DNA from: Daphnia carinata
Lineage: Eukaryota > Arthropoda > Branchiopoda > Diplostraca > Daphniidae
NCBI RefSeq assembly: GCF_022539665.2
Contig: NC_081337.1
Coordinates: 7,974,679 to 8,038,678, forward strand
DNA length: 64,000 nucleotides
Direction of reading: 5' to 3'
The notes beneath the pieces were generated by a model. That model was not told the DNA's origin. It did not search any database and saw only the letters and a list, made by a program, of their open reading frames with translations. Of the stretch, positions 1-15,200 are shown piece by piece. Position 1 is the first letter of the stretch. Every line of letters starts with the position of its first letter. Position numbers and translations under genes: made by a program.

Positions 1-1299
1 TGGACCGGCATACCAATGATTTTCGTCTCCGTCATATACAACGACCAAAAGTAACCAGCTGCACACACACACACAAAAGAAATGTACGCATGAGTGAAGT
101 AAAATAAAAACAGCCATGCCAGTCAACAAGCACTGGAAAAGACCCACGCTGCCCCATACCGGTACCGCCTCATTAACTTGCAAAAAAGCACTCCCGTTAC
201 GATTCAGGAGGAAACGGGTGTGCTTTAATAAGCCCGACTAACGATGGCTACCCAAACAACATAAAAAACCGTTGACAGCCTTGCAAGGAAAATATTGTTG
301 CGGTACGCAGAATATATAACTAATCATTAAATGTGCAAAGAATAGGTTTTAAACTCTAACGTATTTCTGACTTTCGTAGGTAAGCAGTTCGTCCAACAAA
401 ATTGCTTTTCATCGTCACGTGGGAAACAAACACAAATGAATCAAACCATTCATTTGTGTAGTCGTTGGCAGACGCCTCCTCCACGTGACGTCAAGGCGGT
501 GTTGACTTTTAAAGCAACATTTCCCGATCAATACTTCAAACAGCTGTTTATTCAGCATTGTGGAATTGACCTGCTGGTTATATCCTGTGATAACCCATTC
601 TCCTCTACACGCCCTTACGAACGCAGAAACCTTAATTTACTAATGAGCATTAGTCAGTTTTAGGTCATCTTCGGCTTAGCTGTAGAAAAATGGAACACGT
701 CCAATGACGTAACAATGCGCAAGTCGAGCCGGCTTTGGCCACCATGACACTTTCACTACTTTCGTCTGCTTTTATCTATAGGTGAGATAAAGTTTTAAAG
801 AAACACCTGCCTGGTTGTTGAACTTCAGAACGATGAGGTCGGTCAGCGGTTCTTGATTGACGTGCCTGGTCTCTTAAGCTGAACAGAACCATTGCTATTC
901 TTAATGCGAGCAGACCTGCCAGCAAACTAAGTCAATGAAGGTCGCTGATAAAGCCGGTAGGCAGCTACCCAGAAACTCTCCAAAAACTTGGACTTGCGCC
1001 ATGCGGTTTGAGCTACTCGCCTTGGAGCACGTATACCTTCCAGCATTGTAACATTTCGTTTTTAAGCCCAACTTACCAGGTTATCGATTGAGCACGAAAC
1101 GAACAGAATCCTCATCACGTTAAAATCTCCAGTTAAGCGTTCCAATATTTAATTTATCTCGGGGGCTTTACTGACGATCGGGGGGAAATACCTCAAAATC
1201 CCTTTGTTACATGTTTGTCTACATGACTCAGCGGCCTGATACAATATTACCCTAAAACCAAAAAGAAAAGCATAATAAAAAAATTTTGGGACCAAAACC
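1..1299. other. Non-coding left flank with E-box/CRE sites
   Basis: No convincing gene. A 75-codon plus-strand frame at 436-663 has no splice or family support. The stretch holds a (CA)n run at 62-75, CACGTG E-boxes at 417-422 and 482-487, and a perfect CRE palindrome (TGACGTCA, 486-493) overlapping the second E-box. A further CRE-like TGACGTAA lies near 704-711. This could be regulatory DNA for a gene left of the window, but no start site can be assigned. Confidence 0.4.
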
Positions 1300-1305
1300 T
1301 TTATT
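1300..1305 (-). terminator. Poly(A) signal of eIF3e
   Basis: TTTATT on the plus strand reads AATAAA on the minus strand. It lies about 77 nt after the eIF3e stop codon, a normal distance for a short animal 3' UTR. Confidence 0.55.
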
Positions 1306-1381
1306 GAACCCATCCTTCCAACACAGTGAGCACGAAGCTCCGAAGACGTAATGGCTCGGATACGCCATAGAATTAGATTCC

Positions 1382-3354
1382 TTAGAAGTCATTGTTCCCC
1401 CATTGAGAAGCCTGAAAAAATATATATATGTGTATATATTAAGGATTTGTATCAGCTTTGATGTCGAAAATAATGAACTTTTCAGTGCGACATTAAACTC
1501 AACTTACATCTGCATTCCGAACATTAAGTTTCTTCTCAATGTCAGCAGCTAGCTTCTGAGAGCGCACGGAGAGCATTTTGGTCTTCTCAATGAGTTGCTG
1601 GTAAGGCGATACGGTTTGAGTCGCCATCACAACGTGTCCTTGCTGCGAGTCGATTTTGGCGTCAAGCCGCGCATTTCGGATCAAGTTTACTATCCAGCGT
1701 TCAGCGTCTTCAGCAGTCATGTTCAATTTTTCAGCCAACATCCTAAAATGGGGTATTGAAATAGCATTGTTATGTATGCATAAACGACTTTTTTCGTACC
1801 ACGTACTGTGTTTTAAAATTAATGTCAAGGCTTCCGACTTTGGCTATGAAACCTTTTAACGTACTTGATACTGATGCACTGGTGAATACGACAGAAGGTC
1901 TCGAAAATCATCAATCGGGCATTTTCGATAAAGTCATCCAGTACGGCAACCAAGAAGAAGTCGTTCAGCAACACATCTTTACATTGGCGCAACTTCTGTT
2001 GGGCAGCGTCAAAATCAAAGTTCACATACAAGTGCTCAATGAACTCCGTAATCGGATCACGGTAAGCATAGGATTCCTATTTGTGTTATTTTTATATATA
2101 TTATTATCTGAAATGACGATATTTAAAATAAATTCTCTTACTTGTTGAATAACTTTCACCAAATCTTTTAGCATTGTGCGGCGATTCTGTTTGTTGATAA
2201 TAACAGCGGTGGTCAAATATCGAAGAATATGAGGACACATGGTTTCAATAGCATTTAGATACCTGTTTTGTTTCGTTTTAATTTTTAATGGTCACATACT
2301 GTGGATTCAAATGATTTTTTTTTTTTTTTTTAACTTACTGATTTTGGTATAGCAACATTTCTACAATCAAGTCACGGCCTTTTGCGTGATTGAAGAAAAT
2401 GAACAGGGACCAGTGAATAAGCCAGGTTCTTTGTTGCAAAGCTTGGAGTGGGGTATTGAAGGTGTTGTTGTCAATGTATTCCTTTAACCTATTCAAGTCT
2501 TCTAGGGCAGTATCCCAGTTCTGCATCAAAATTTCAGACGCCAACTTGCCCCATAATCCATTCAAATAATTCTGTGAAAGAAATAAAAAAGTTCTTGTTG
2601 ATTATTTCAAATATAACCTAATATATAAACTTACTTTATCATTTGGAGTAACTAAAAAGCGGTGAAAGTGGAGATATTCAGCAGCACCACTATAATTACC
2701 ACATTCATACTGAAATTTGGCAAACAGGTATAGTTTGTCAAGCATTTCTGGCTTTAGGCCATGGTTTTTGGTAAGGTAGTCTAGTAACTGCCTTGAGTCT
2801 CTGGAGGACTGAATCTGCCGGGTAACTTCTGGATTCATAAACATTGCCAAAATTGGTTCTGTTTCTGCTTGCATCTTTTTTAACTGCTCAACAACTACAG
2901 TACGCTTATCCTTCAGTGTCTAGATGTCAGAAAATCGAAATTAAACTTCATAAATATATGCTGAGGGTTAGCTCTATGCCTACTGGGGGAATTTCCTGGT
3001 CAGGATACAAGTTTTTATGGACATCCATGGCAAAATCAACCATGTTTGTTTTGCTAAGCAAATCCAACTTGGCGCGTAGGAGCTCATTTTCCTTATAGAT
3101 CTGCAGAAGGCGAAACATTATCAATAATTTCTATCACCGGCATTCTAGCAGAGGCCATGAGATGACATGTCACATGGAGTACATAAGCCGATCACATTTA
3201 TAGATGTATGGCCATTACAATTATTTTTTTACAGAAGATATATATAAATATTTTAAAAACTTACACCTTGAACTGCTAAGAATTCAAACAAGGGAAAAAC
3301 CAAATGTTGGTCCAAGTAATTCCCAAGTTTACTCGTAAGATCGTGTTCCGCCAT
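1382..3354 (-). CDS. eIF3e: Eukaryotic translation initiation factor 3 subunit E
   Basis: This is a core subunit of the eIF3 complex, which binds the 40S ribosome and recruits mRNA in the cytoplasm (known for the family; also called Int6). Eight coding exons: 3354-3265, 3100-2984, 2919-2635, 2571-2339, 2262-2142, 2076-1865, 1742-1508 and 1411-1382. Together they give 440 aa, close to the roughly 445 aa usual in animals. All junctions keep phase and use GT/AG. The start reads [20 protein letters not shown], the conserved N terminus. Other landmarks are [12 protein letters not shown], the [14 protein letters not shown] block, and the C-terminal PCI region with NDFFLVA and [19 protein letters not shown]. 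The last coding exon has only 10 codons including the stop (ASQWGNNDF), matching the family's short aromatic tail. Introns are 59-164 nt. Identity is near certain; the tiny last exon is the least certain part. Confidence 0.96.
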
Positions 3355-3910
3355 CTTTAGCAAACGACTGGCCGGCGGTTGTCAGATCTCACAAAAGAAC
3401 TTCAATGTAGTTTGTTTCCACATGCGCTGTTGCGCGTTGGGCATTGCAGCTTGTGTCTTTTCATGTCGATAAGCAAACAAATTTCTTACCAATCATAGAA
3501 CTATACAACTCATAGACAACATCCTACAACTTATTATATGAAAAAGATAAATTATTTTTGTAATCTATTTTTACGCAAATTTGAAAGTAAATGCAAACAT
3601 GCTGAGCTGAGTTTCCCTACCCATATATTTGAATCAATAAATTTGACATTTGAACAATTAAGTTTAACAGATGCTGTTCGAATACGTGTATATATCAACT
3701 ATCGAAAGACACGTTCCAATTAACGATTTGACCAATCGTTACGACGTAACTAGAATAACTTTTTTCTGTTATCATTCTTTTGCCTTTATCATTACAATAC
3801 GGGTTATACAAGGCAAAAAAGTGATCAATCGAACGGTAATAAGAAACGAAATAGTGGATGATAATACATATTGAAAGAGAATCTAGGCTTTTTTGCCTTC
3901 ATTTTTTTTT
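3355..3910. other. Intergenic spacer eIF3e/PCMTD
   Basis: This spacer lies between the eIF3e start and the stop of the next minus-strand gene. It must contain the eIF3e promoter and 5' UTR and the 3' UTR of the PCMTD gene. The plus-strand frames here look like chance. A small imperfect palindrome (GTTACGACGTAAC) lies near 3738-3750. I see no TATA box in a useful position for eIF3e. Confidence 0.5.
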
Positions 3911-7402
<3,492 letters not shown>

Positions 7403-8742
7403 TCATTTCTTTTCACTTTTGTCTTTTGTAATTTCTTCTTTCTTTTCTTCTTTCTTTTCCTCTTTCTTTTCCTTTCCTTCTTTATCTTTCTCGTCTTTAC
7501 GACGTTCGGCATCCCTAATGAAGAATACATATACAATTAATGCTTCCCGGAAACTAATGAAGACTGTTAAATATACAAACCGGTTTGTAAGTTTGTTATT
7601 GATAAGGTTGTGAAGGGCGATGACGGATCGAGTGAGCGATGCTAGGTAGACAACCAACATTTGATCATTGGTTTTGGTGTGTACGCATTTGACAAACTGT
7701 TGATCCGCCACATCAGGCAATAAATTGAAGATATCTTGTAGCTGGTAAACTACGGCGTGGTTCACTGGCAGTTTTCCTTGTATTACCTATTTGTGAAGAA
7801 AAAATTACAGGATCACATTATGTATCTATCTGTAAAAAACAATCACAAAATGTCACAAACTTTACCTGGTCTAAGTATTCGTGTATGTGTCGGACTTGCT
7901 TCAAGAGGCCTTTCAAACCTAATAACTGTGCTGTAATCCTCTGTGATAGAGTTCCAACAGTTGTGTCCTTAACATCCCGAAGCAAATGCTCTACTCCTAC
8001 TTCTTCCGCCTCCTCTGCCCCAATCTCACTTGCCAAATGTTCAAATGTTTTACTAGTAGGAGTGCCATCCTTTTTTATGACACCAGACATTTTGGATGTT
8101 AATTCTTATTGAGAATGAATATTTACGATTTAGTGTTACTTACATCATGGACTTCTTCAACAGCATGGTAAGCTTCAGTTGGGAGCCCCATATCTCTTGG
8201 TTCAGCATCAATAATCACTAAGATGGAGTTAGGGCAATACTGTCTGATAAGTTCGTTGATGGCAACATCATTCTGATGAAGTTTTGGGCCAGTATGATAC
8301 CAACCAACAATCTTTTCCTTGGCTAGACATATATTTGATTAGTATTTTAAGCAGTGGCAAGAAATATTAAGCTTTAACTGAAGATTACAGAAGAACACAT
8401 ACCATTAACTTTCTTGAACATAGTAGACATATTCTCCAAATAGTCGTGATCCAAAAACCACACAGACTTGTCTTTGTCATCTTCATCAAAAGGAACTACA
8501 AGGAAACCAAAGGGTCAAATGCATTAAGGATCCCGGAAATCGAGAGATACGGTCGAAAAAAACGCACCTGCAAAACTATTTGAAACATCCAAAACTCCTT
8601 TACTCCTCAGACCACCGAGTAGGACACCCACTACACGCTTTTGGTTACCGATTTTGCTCATACGTGTGAAATGGTCCACGACGCTCAACAAAACGAGAGG
8701 GTGTACAACCACATTTTTCACGGGGTTTTCTGTAGCAGGCAT
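7403..8742 (-). CDS. PSMD7: 26S proteasome regulatory subunit 7 (Rpn8)
   Basis: This is a non-catalytic MPN-domain subunit of the 19S lid that pairs with Rpn11 (known for the family). Six coding exons: 8742-8568, 8495-8403, 8322-8144, 8069-7866, 7786-7581 and 7514-7403, 322 aa against about 324 in human. Landmarks are [73 protein letters not shown] and [13 protein letters not shown], then a Lys/Glu-rich KEKE-type tail. The metal-binding His-x-His of active JAMM proteases is absent in [12 protein letters not shown], as expected for inactive Rpn8. The exon 3/exon 4 junction is required by homology (VHD/DGTP) but uses an acceptor preceded by six A residues (ATAAAAAAG), which is unusual. Introns are about 66-80 nt. 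Confidence 0.96.
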
Positions 8743-9341
8743 TATTTAATGAAATGGCGAGTCAATTCGTATATGGTGTGAGAAAAAAACCAAAAACGAA
8801 CGCCGGAGAAACAAGTTCCCCAAGCAATGAGAGAATGACTGTTCAGAAGACGAACTGACGTGACAATTGCTACGAAGAAGAAAGTGGCTCCAACTACATT
8901 TTAGTCATGACAGGGCATTATGCTTTGTGCATTGATTTTGAACATTTTGAATCGCTCACTGCTTCAGTGGTTTTTGGAATCATGAATTTACGACACATAT
9001 GTTGTAAATTTTTTCCACAAGAATGAAATCTGGATAGTGAGCCTTGTACTGATTGGTAGTTTTTTTTTTCAACTTTCTCCATCCGCAGCATATTGCTACA
9101 GTTTGAAAGCCATATGCAGGACAGGAATAGCATTTCTACAGTCGCCTTAAATGACGTTATACACTGATACCTTTATCTACTTTCAATAGCACGAATCAAT
9201 GTGTAATAGATGAATAATATAGTAGCAAGCTAAAAGCCCGAAAAGCTACAGCGAATTCGATTTAATAATAGTTGCTTTCTTACATGTCACATCCTTTGAA
9301 TTCAATTCTCTCCTTGCTGATCAAAGTTTTATTTTGATACC
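8743..9341. other. Spacer with a Cys-containing exon candidate
   Basis: This includes the PSMD7 promoter side. On the minus strand, 9135-8980 is an open 51-codon stretch ending in TGA and preceded by a plausible acceptor (CTGTAG). Its start, KCYSCPAYGF, is Cys-rich, and codon composition is purine-first as in coding DNA. It could be an alternative 3' exon of the small membrane-protein gene at 9342-9693, because phases fit if that gene uses a donor at 9422. No family is recognised. Confidence 0.3.
9328..9333 (-). terminator. Poly(A) signal after small membrane-protein ORF
   Basis: Minus-strand AATAAA, about 8 nt beyond the TAG at 9342-9344. It supports a transcript ending here. Confidence 0.35.
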
Positions 9342-9693
9342 CTACAGTGGTTGAATATAGCAGCAGACTTGAACATTTCCTAACATGGAAAAAAAACTGC
9401 AGGATCCAAGTGTCAGTCGTACGAAACAAAATGAATTCCTTTCTGTTTTGTTATCGCATGCCCTAAAGGCAAGAGATTTCGAGATCAAGTTAAAGGTATA
9501 CGGAAGAAAAACATTACTCTGTGGCATAATAAATTTTGGGTTCTTTTACATCTATATTGGATACAGAATGTCTTTGGATAACCAAAACTGCCAATGTAAA
9601 AACTGTAGTCAACAAATACCCAAATGCCAGTTGAAACGTCTGTTTTGCATGAAGACGGCAACCACCATTACGTAAAATATTGGCGGTTTTCAT
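9342..9693 (-). CDS. Possible small single-pass membrane protein
   Basis: I do not recognise this protein. The proposed exons are 9693-9518 and 9462-9342, joined over a 55-nt intron with GT/AG ends (GTAATG...CCTTTAG) in matching phase, giving 98 aa. An in-frame ATG at 9726 would add 11 residues. The N-terminal part is basic, then a clear membrane segment follows (FQLAFGYLLTTVFTLAVLVI, about residues 20-39). After it come a polar stretch and a Cys-containing C-terminal tail with one N-glycosylation sequon (NKT), which suggests a type II topology. Codons of exon 1 are strongly purine-first, as in coding DNA. A poly(A) signal follows the stop. A competing 37-codon plus-strand frame starts at 9385 and has a good donor at 9496, so strand is not certain. 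Confidence 0.38.
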
Positions 9694-9726
9694 GCGGCGT
9701 GTAAACAAATACATATATATATTCAT

Positions 9727-10593
9727 TCATTTGAGAGTTGAATTTCGAAAGAGACCCAGTAGTATAGTGCCTATTAATGAGTAAAGACGGTATTGATTTT
9801 TCATAAAGGCTATGTGAATGATGGGAAGGTAGTCGTACCAGGAAGATTGGCAGACAGCTGCACGTTAATGCCGTTATTGAATTCACGCACATATATTTCA
9901 TATAATTTCGCGAGTATATATCAACCATTACATTCTCGTTCAATCTTTTGCTTGCTCATCGTCTTCCCAAGACGCTTTTTGCACGATTAAACACGTTCTA
10001 TTGAATGTGTGCACAGCCATTAGAGCAAAAAGTTGTGAGGCATTACCATGGTGATTGATCCACCACGTTAGATTTCCACACACCTCCACGTACAAGGCAT
10101 CTATCCAAAATACCATGCCTCCAATTATTTGTTTTCTGCAAACATTGACACGCCGTCTTGCCTTTATTCACAGCACGTATTTGGTGCTATATCAAGTCAA
10201 AATCCGTGACGATATGGTCGCGTAACGCTTAAGAGCGTTACATGATCTCCAGTACAACTATACGGTAAATGTATATAGTACTTTATTGTGGCTGAATAGA
10301 GAATCGTTTCTCTTAGTTTGACAATAGAACTCACAAAATGGGGACAAGTGTACGTTTTCTCTCATTGTTGGCAGAGAACATAATGACGTACATAAACATT
10401 GACAACAATACATTCAATGACTTGCATACATCAATGTGCGAATGTCTATTATCTAACTGGTCGATAAAACACCTTTTGTGACTGCGGTTTTAATCAAGAT
10501 GTTGTCAGGACAACAAGAAACTAACAAAAGAACAATGGGAGACAAAGAGTTTGCAAAAATTTTCTTCTTTTCTTGTCCATAGATGGCAGTATT
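9727..10593. other. Non-coding spacer 3' of the GPCR gene
   Basis: This probably includes the 3' UTR of the neuropeptide receptor. A minus-strand AATAAA (TTTATT at 10282-10287) lies about 307 nt after its stop. No other gene is seen. Confidence 0.45.
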
Positions 10594-12213
10594 TCAGAGC
10601 ATGTCACTGGATTGGATGGTAGACTGGATGCAAGACGAGTACGTCATTTCGACTTCGCAGGTCAATTGGTTGATTTGCATCGACGTCATTGGGATGTTGT
10701 TGATCAGATGAGGCAAATTATCGTCGTCGTCCGTACATGCAATCTGCGAACGTTCGTCCTCTCCGTTAAAGACGCCTGTTCCCCCTACCCCACCGCCATT
10801 CACGCCGTTAACAGTAGCGTCAGGACGCTGCACAGCCTTTTGCCTGGACGACGACCTGGAAACGGAAATGGAGGTGGCCAACGCGGGACAATGGCGGCTG
10901 AAACACCGCAGTAAAGGACTGACGATATCACGGAACTCGTTTCGGAAATTGTCATTGTACCAGCCGTAGAGCCAAGGATTGGCGCAGGCGGAAGACATGC
11001 CCAGGACGTGGCACACGGCATAGATGATCAGCATGGTCTCTTGATCTTCAGGCTTTTGGAACGGGTTGTACAGGTCAAGCACCAGGTTATAAACGTTGAG
11101 TGGCATCCAACAAACCGCGAAGATGAAAGCGATCGTAACGAGCAAAGAATTCAGCCGTCTCAGTCGCTATTTTTTTTTTTTTAATTTCATGCCAATTTTT
11201 TAGTGGATAGAAGAAATAATCATCTATTTAAAAACTGGCATGTTAAACTGAAATATTTTAATTTGATTTACCTGTTTCTCTGACGCTTGTTTCTTCGAAT
11301 CTTTTCCCATTGACATCATGAGCGATTGTCGCAAACGTAGACGTCGGCATATTTTGGCGTGAACGACGGACACGATGAGAATGGGCGCCGCATATTGTAA
11401 TACAATCGTGGCCGCTGAGTAGAGAGCTCTGCCATGTGCAACTGGCCAATTTTCGTAGCAGTAGTCAACGGATTCGACGCCTATTCCGTAATGCGATGGC
11501 CAAAGTGAGTGATGGTCCAGTGAACGGAATAGGAACATAGGTGCCGCTAGGAGAAAGCTCAGTGCCCAAATAGAAAAAAGGCCGGCAGCGGCGCCTATCC
11601 GCTTCAAATAGTCTGTCGTCGGATACACGATCAACTGGTAACGGTCGAGAGAGATGGCCGTGATCGACATGGTCGAGACGAAAATCGAGACGGCCTGTAA
11701 TCCACCGGCCATCTTGCAGCTAATGGCCGAATCGCCCAGCGGCCAGTACTTCGTGATGATCTCTAGCAAAGTCAACGGCATGGTCACGAGGCACAACAAA
11801 AGATCTGACACGGCCAAATTGGTGATGAACGTGTTGCGCAGAGTCCTCATCGTGGGCTGTCGGATGACGGCCCAAATGACGAGACAGTTGCCTAGAGAGC
11901 CGGCCATAATGAGGACGGAGTAAAGGGTGATGAGAACGCATGAGGCCCCGTATCCTACCCTCCTATTTTCCATCACTCGGGACCAATAATGTTCGTCGTC
12001 CGGGTCAATATTGAAATTGATTAAACCCCCTGGGCCACCGCTACTGTGATGTTTCAACAATAAATTGGTCAAATTGTGCACCAAAATTCGGATTGTCGTG
12101 TGATTCAATTGGCCGCCAAGACCGCCTTCCGTTCGCTCCATATGTTGCATGATCCAGGCCGTCAGATTGTGCGGGTCGTCAAACGAATCGTTCAACGGTT
12201 GATAATCCTCCAT
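10594..12213 (-). CDS. NPFR: Neuropeptide F/Y-type G-protein-coupled receptor
   Basis: This is a rhodopsin-like receptor at the plasma membrane that most resembles insect neuropeptide F receptors, which control feeding-related behaviour (family knowledge). Two coding exons, 12213-11272 and 11166-10594, give 504 aa. The extracellular N terminus has sequons at N8, N16, N37 and N47. Seven membrane segments are visible: TM1 with GNCLVIW, TM2 with NLAVSDLLLC, TM3 ending in LDRYQLIVYP (the DRY motif), TM6 with FAVCWMPLN, and TM7 with ANPWLYGWYNDNFRNEF (NPxxY form). The conserved disulphide cysteines are in SCKMAGG and DYCYENWP. The long Ser/Gly/Asp-rich C tail ends at TGA 10594. An in-frame TTG at 12246 is not needed; the ATG at 12213 follows a probable acceptor (TTTATAG), so an upstream non-coding exon is likely. 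The internal acceptor is preceded by 13 A residues, which is odd. Exact ligand is not provable. Confidence 0.9.
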
Positions 12214-15200
12214 GTTGGCAGCCGAGTTCAATAGGGGTGCGGTCAATCTATAAATCGATTATTTGAAGAACAAAAAAAAGGGAGTGAATGTCGTTCGCTT
12301 GAGAAAGATTTGACAGCAAAGTTATTGTTCCGCACACACAGAGCTAAATCGTTCATTTAGCTTTACTTCATACACCATTTAACGACTGTTCCATTTATTA
12401 CCTGAGGTACAATAGAGAGCAATGTAGCTGCTGGCAGCTATAATGTGCCATTGTGCGTTATACTTTGGCCAGGGACGTGTATCAAAGACACTAGGGATGA
12501 GTATATAAAGCTCGTAAAAGACGGGACCAAAATCCGCATAGAAATTGCCGCATTTTTTGTTTCTTTGGGCCAGAGACAATGATGGCGCAGATGGGGAGTA
12601 TGGATGTTGTCGTAAATAGCGCGGCTGTGATAGTAACCGCAGCGGTTTTGATCTGGTCGACGGACCAGCCGAGTGACAAAAAGGAAGTAGACGGTCACTT
12701 CGGTAGCGGGGATCGCTAGACAGGTTATTAACTCTGATCCGCTGATATGTTGACGCTGTCACGATCGTGAAAATGGTTTCGCCCTTTTCTTTTTAAAAGC
12801 TGACAGTTGGACGAGCCGATCAAAACTACCAACCGATTGGACAAATAGAGAGTCTAACTTTAACATCCAAGAAAACGGAACGGCGGAGATGCAGCAAAGT
12901 TAGATACCGCCTGCGTTCGTGAGAACAATTGAGACGCAAACTATTTCTTTGGTTTCACGAACGAACATAAAAGCGAGGATTCAATATATGCGGGACAACA
13001 AGGAGCAGCTGTGCTTGTATTTGCTACACATTTATAAGAACGTGAGATCCGGTTCACGCATCTGCCGGAAAACTTTCGAGTCCTTTTTTTTCGTTCCATC
13101 ACATACCGATGGCAGAGTGTAAAGTTGGCGCAGGGTGGCACTAGTTGGTTGTTGATACAATTTCGTTATTAGTTTTTACAAAGGAAAAAGGAGACAATGT
13201 AAAAAAAAAATGATAATAGTCTTATTAAATCGATTGTTTTGCAGCTTCCGTCGTTGTAGGATGTGCTGGATCTTCCTGGCGGAAATGCTTTTATGGCTAG
13301 TCTTTCTTTGGCCTATTTTCTATTTTCCACTTTCAACGACATATTATTGCTATACGATACACAGAATAGCTGTGGCAATAATATAAATAACAAAAAAATG
13401 CAATGAGAAACTATATATGGAAGTGTTCGTTGCCATAGGGATGATGTTGGAGATTCATAAGATTCGACATGAGGTTAATCCGATCCGCCCAACGAATACT
13501 TAAAAAAGGGGAAGAATATTATGATCCCAACACATTGACTTTCGTGCCCGGAGCTTTTTTTTCCGTAATTAAATACAACAGAGTAAAAAAAAAATTATAG
13601 CACAGCGCGATGCATTTTTAATATCCAATTCAATTTCGCCTGTGAATTCTTTCTTGTTTATCAGATGGAAACTGATTTGCATACCTTGACTTCCTATTGG
13701 CTAGTCACAGACGTCGTCTTGTCGAATCGACAAAAAACTTTTCAGAAGAAAAAAACGATCGCATTACAAAATTAGGGAGCCAGCTGACACGGCATCCGCA
13801 GTCTGCTCATCAATCGATTTTCTTTTATTTACCACTCTAGATCTTTTCCAACACGCATCCGGATAGAGGACACTAAATGGATGGGGGTAAATTTCAGCAC
13901 ACACACTCACATCCACTCGGAGTGTACAAACACATGTAATAATTGGTCGGCGTCTTATCGCAGACAGTAGAGGACACTCGATAACTTAATTGAACCTAAA
14001 AGTCAAGTGGGCTAATGCTTAGATGAACGATTACGGAGAACTGACAGCACCAGGTCGACATCCGCACAGCTCTAGTATTTTTTTGGCGACCGAAAACAAA
14101 GTGTTGGCTCTTTTATATAGGAAAGTCGGGTTTTCTATGAAGCTCACGAGGGAGCACGGAGAGATTACATGTTTGGCGCTTCTGCGCGGGTGGCATCACG
14201 ACCTAACGAATTCTCTCGTTACCAACGGTTTTCTGTGCTCTTCCACCCCGCTGGAAGGAAGCACGCCCCCTTAATTCTGTTCTTTCTGGATGTTCCGTAT
14301 ATACGGACGTGTTGTTATACGAATAGAATAATTGAATGTTTGTCCGTTTAGGAAATCGTCTCTGAAGATAAATTATCTTGTTTGAAAATATTTTTTTTTT
14401 TTCCAATGTACTTTCGGGATTGTTAATATTGATTGTTTATCAACATTGTTAGATAAAAAAAAAAGGCAGACAGGAAATGAAAGGGAGAAAAAAAAGGGTC
14501 TTCTTGTGAGACTTTTATGGTGGTATGTATCGCAGGACACTTACATCCATCCAGCAAAAAAAAGACCCCTGGCTGTACTTTAATAATCGATTGTAATGCT
14601 TCCGGCAGCTAACGATGAGCGTTATACTAGTAACAGCCACAATTAGTTGTAATGAATGCAATGCACCCTGTTTATCTACGTACTACATAAAAGGGTAAAT
14701 TTAAGCCAACAAAGGGGGCGGGATGAAGATAAACAAAGTTCTTTATATTTACTTGATGTATCCGATCAACTTTCAAGAGAGAAAGAGAGAAAGGTGAAAA
14801 TATGTAAACAAAACAAACTTGTTTTGATAGCGGCATTGTAAAATTTTAAACATTCCCACCCTTTCGTTTTACTATCTCGCTCGGGCGTCCCGCGTGAGCA
14901 CACCGCCTACGGCCATTATTCATTCATGGCTATAAATACACGCAACACCAACTGAATTGTCGAGTCGTTTTACATATACACACACCCGGAAAAAATGCAT
15001 TATGATAAAGTTTGCATTAGACAAAGAAAATAGGGAAACTTTTGATGCACGAAATGCAACGCAAGGTCCCTGCGGATGACGCAAGGCTTATGCACTTATT
15101 CAAACGCCGTTAACGTGCGCGCGGCTACTTTCACGGTCGTCTCACTTTTACCCGGTACAAATTCATTAAAAGTGTATGCCAACATAATTCATTAGATATT

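Noticed and set aside
436-663. 75-codon plus-strand frame near the left edge
   Set aside because: No family resemblance, no splice sites, and codon use not coding-like; more likely regulatory DNA.
9385-9675. 96-codon plus-strand frame opposite the small membrane protein
   Set aside because: Its first 37 codons look protein-like and have a donor, but no acceptor continues the frame beyond a few codons; kept only as an alternative.
10573-10914. Plus-strand frame of 113 codons
   Set aside because: Entirely antisense to the C tail of the neuropeptide receptor.
11654-11923. Plus-strand frame inside the receptor gene
   Set aside because: Antisense shadow of TM2-TM3 coding sequence.
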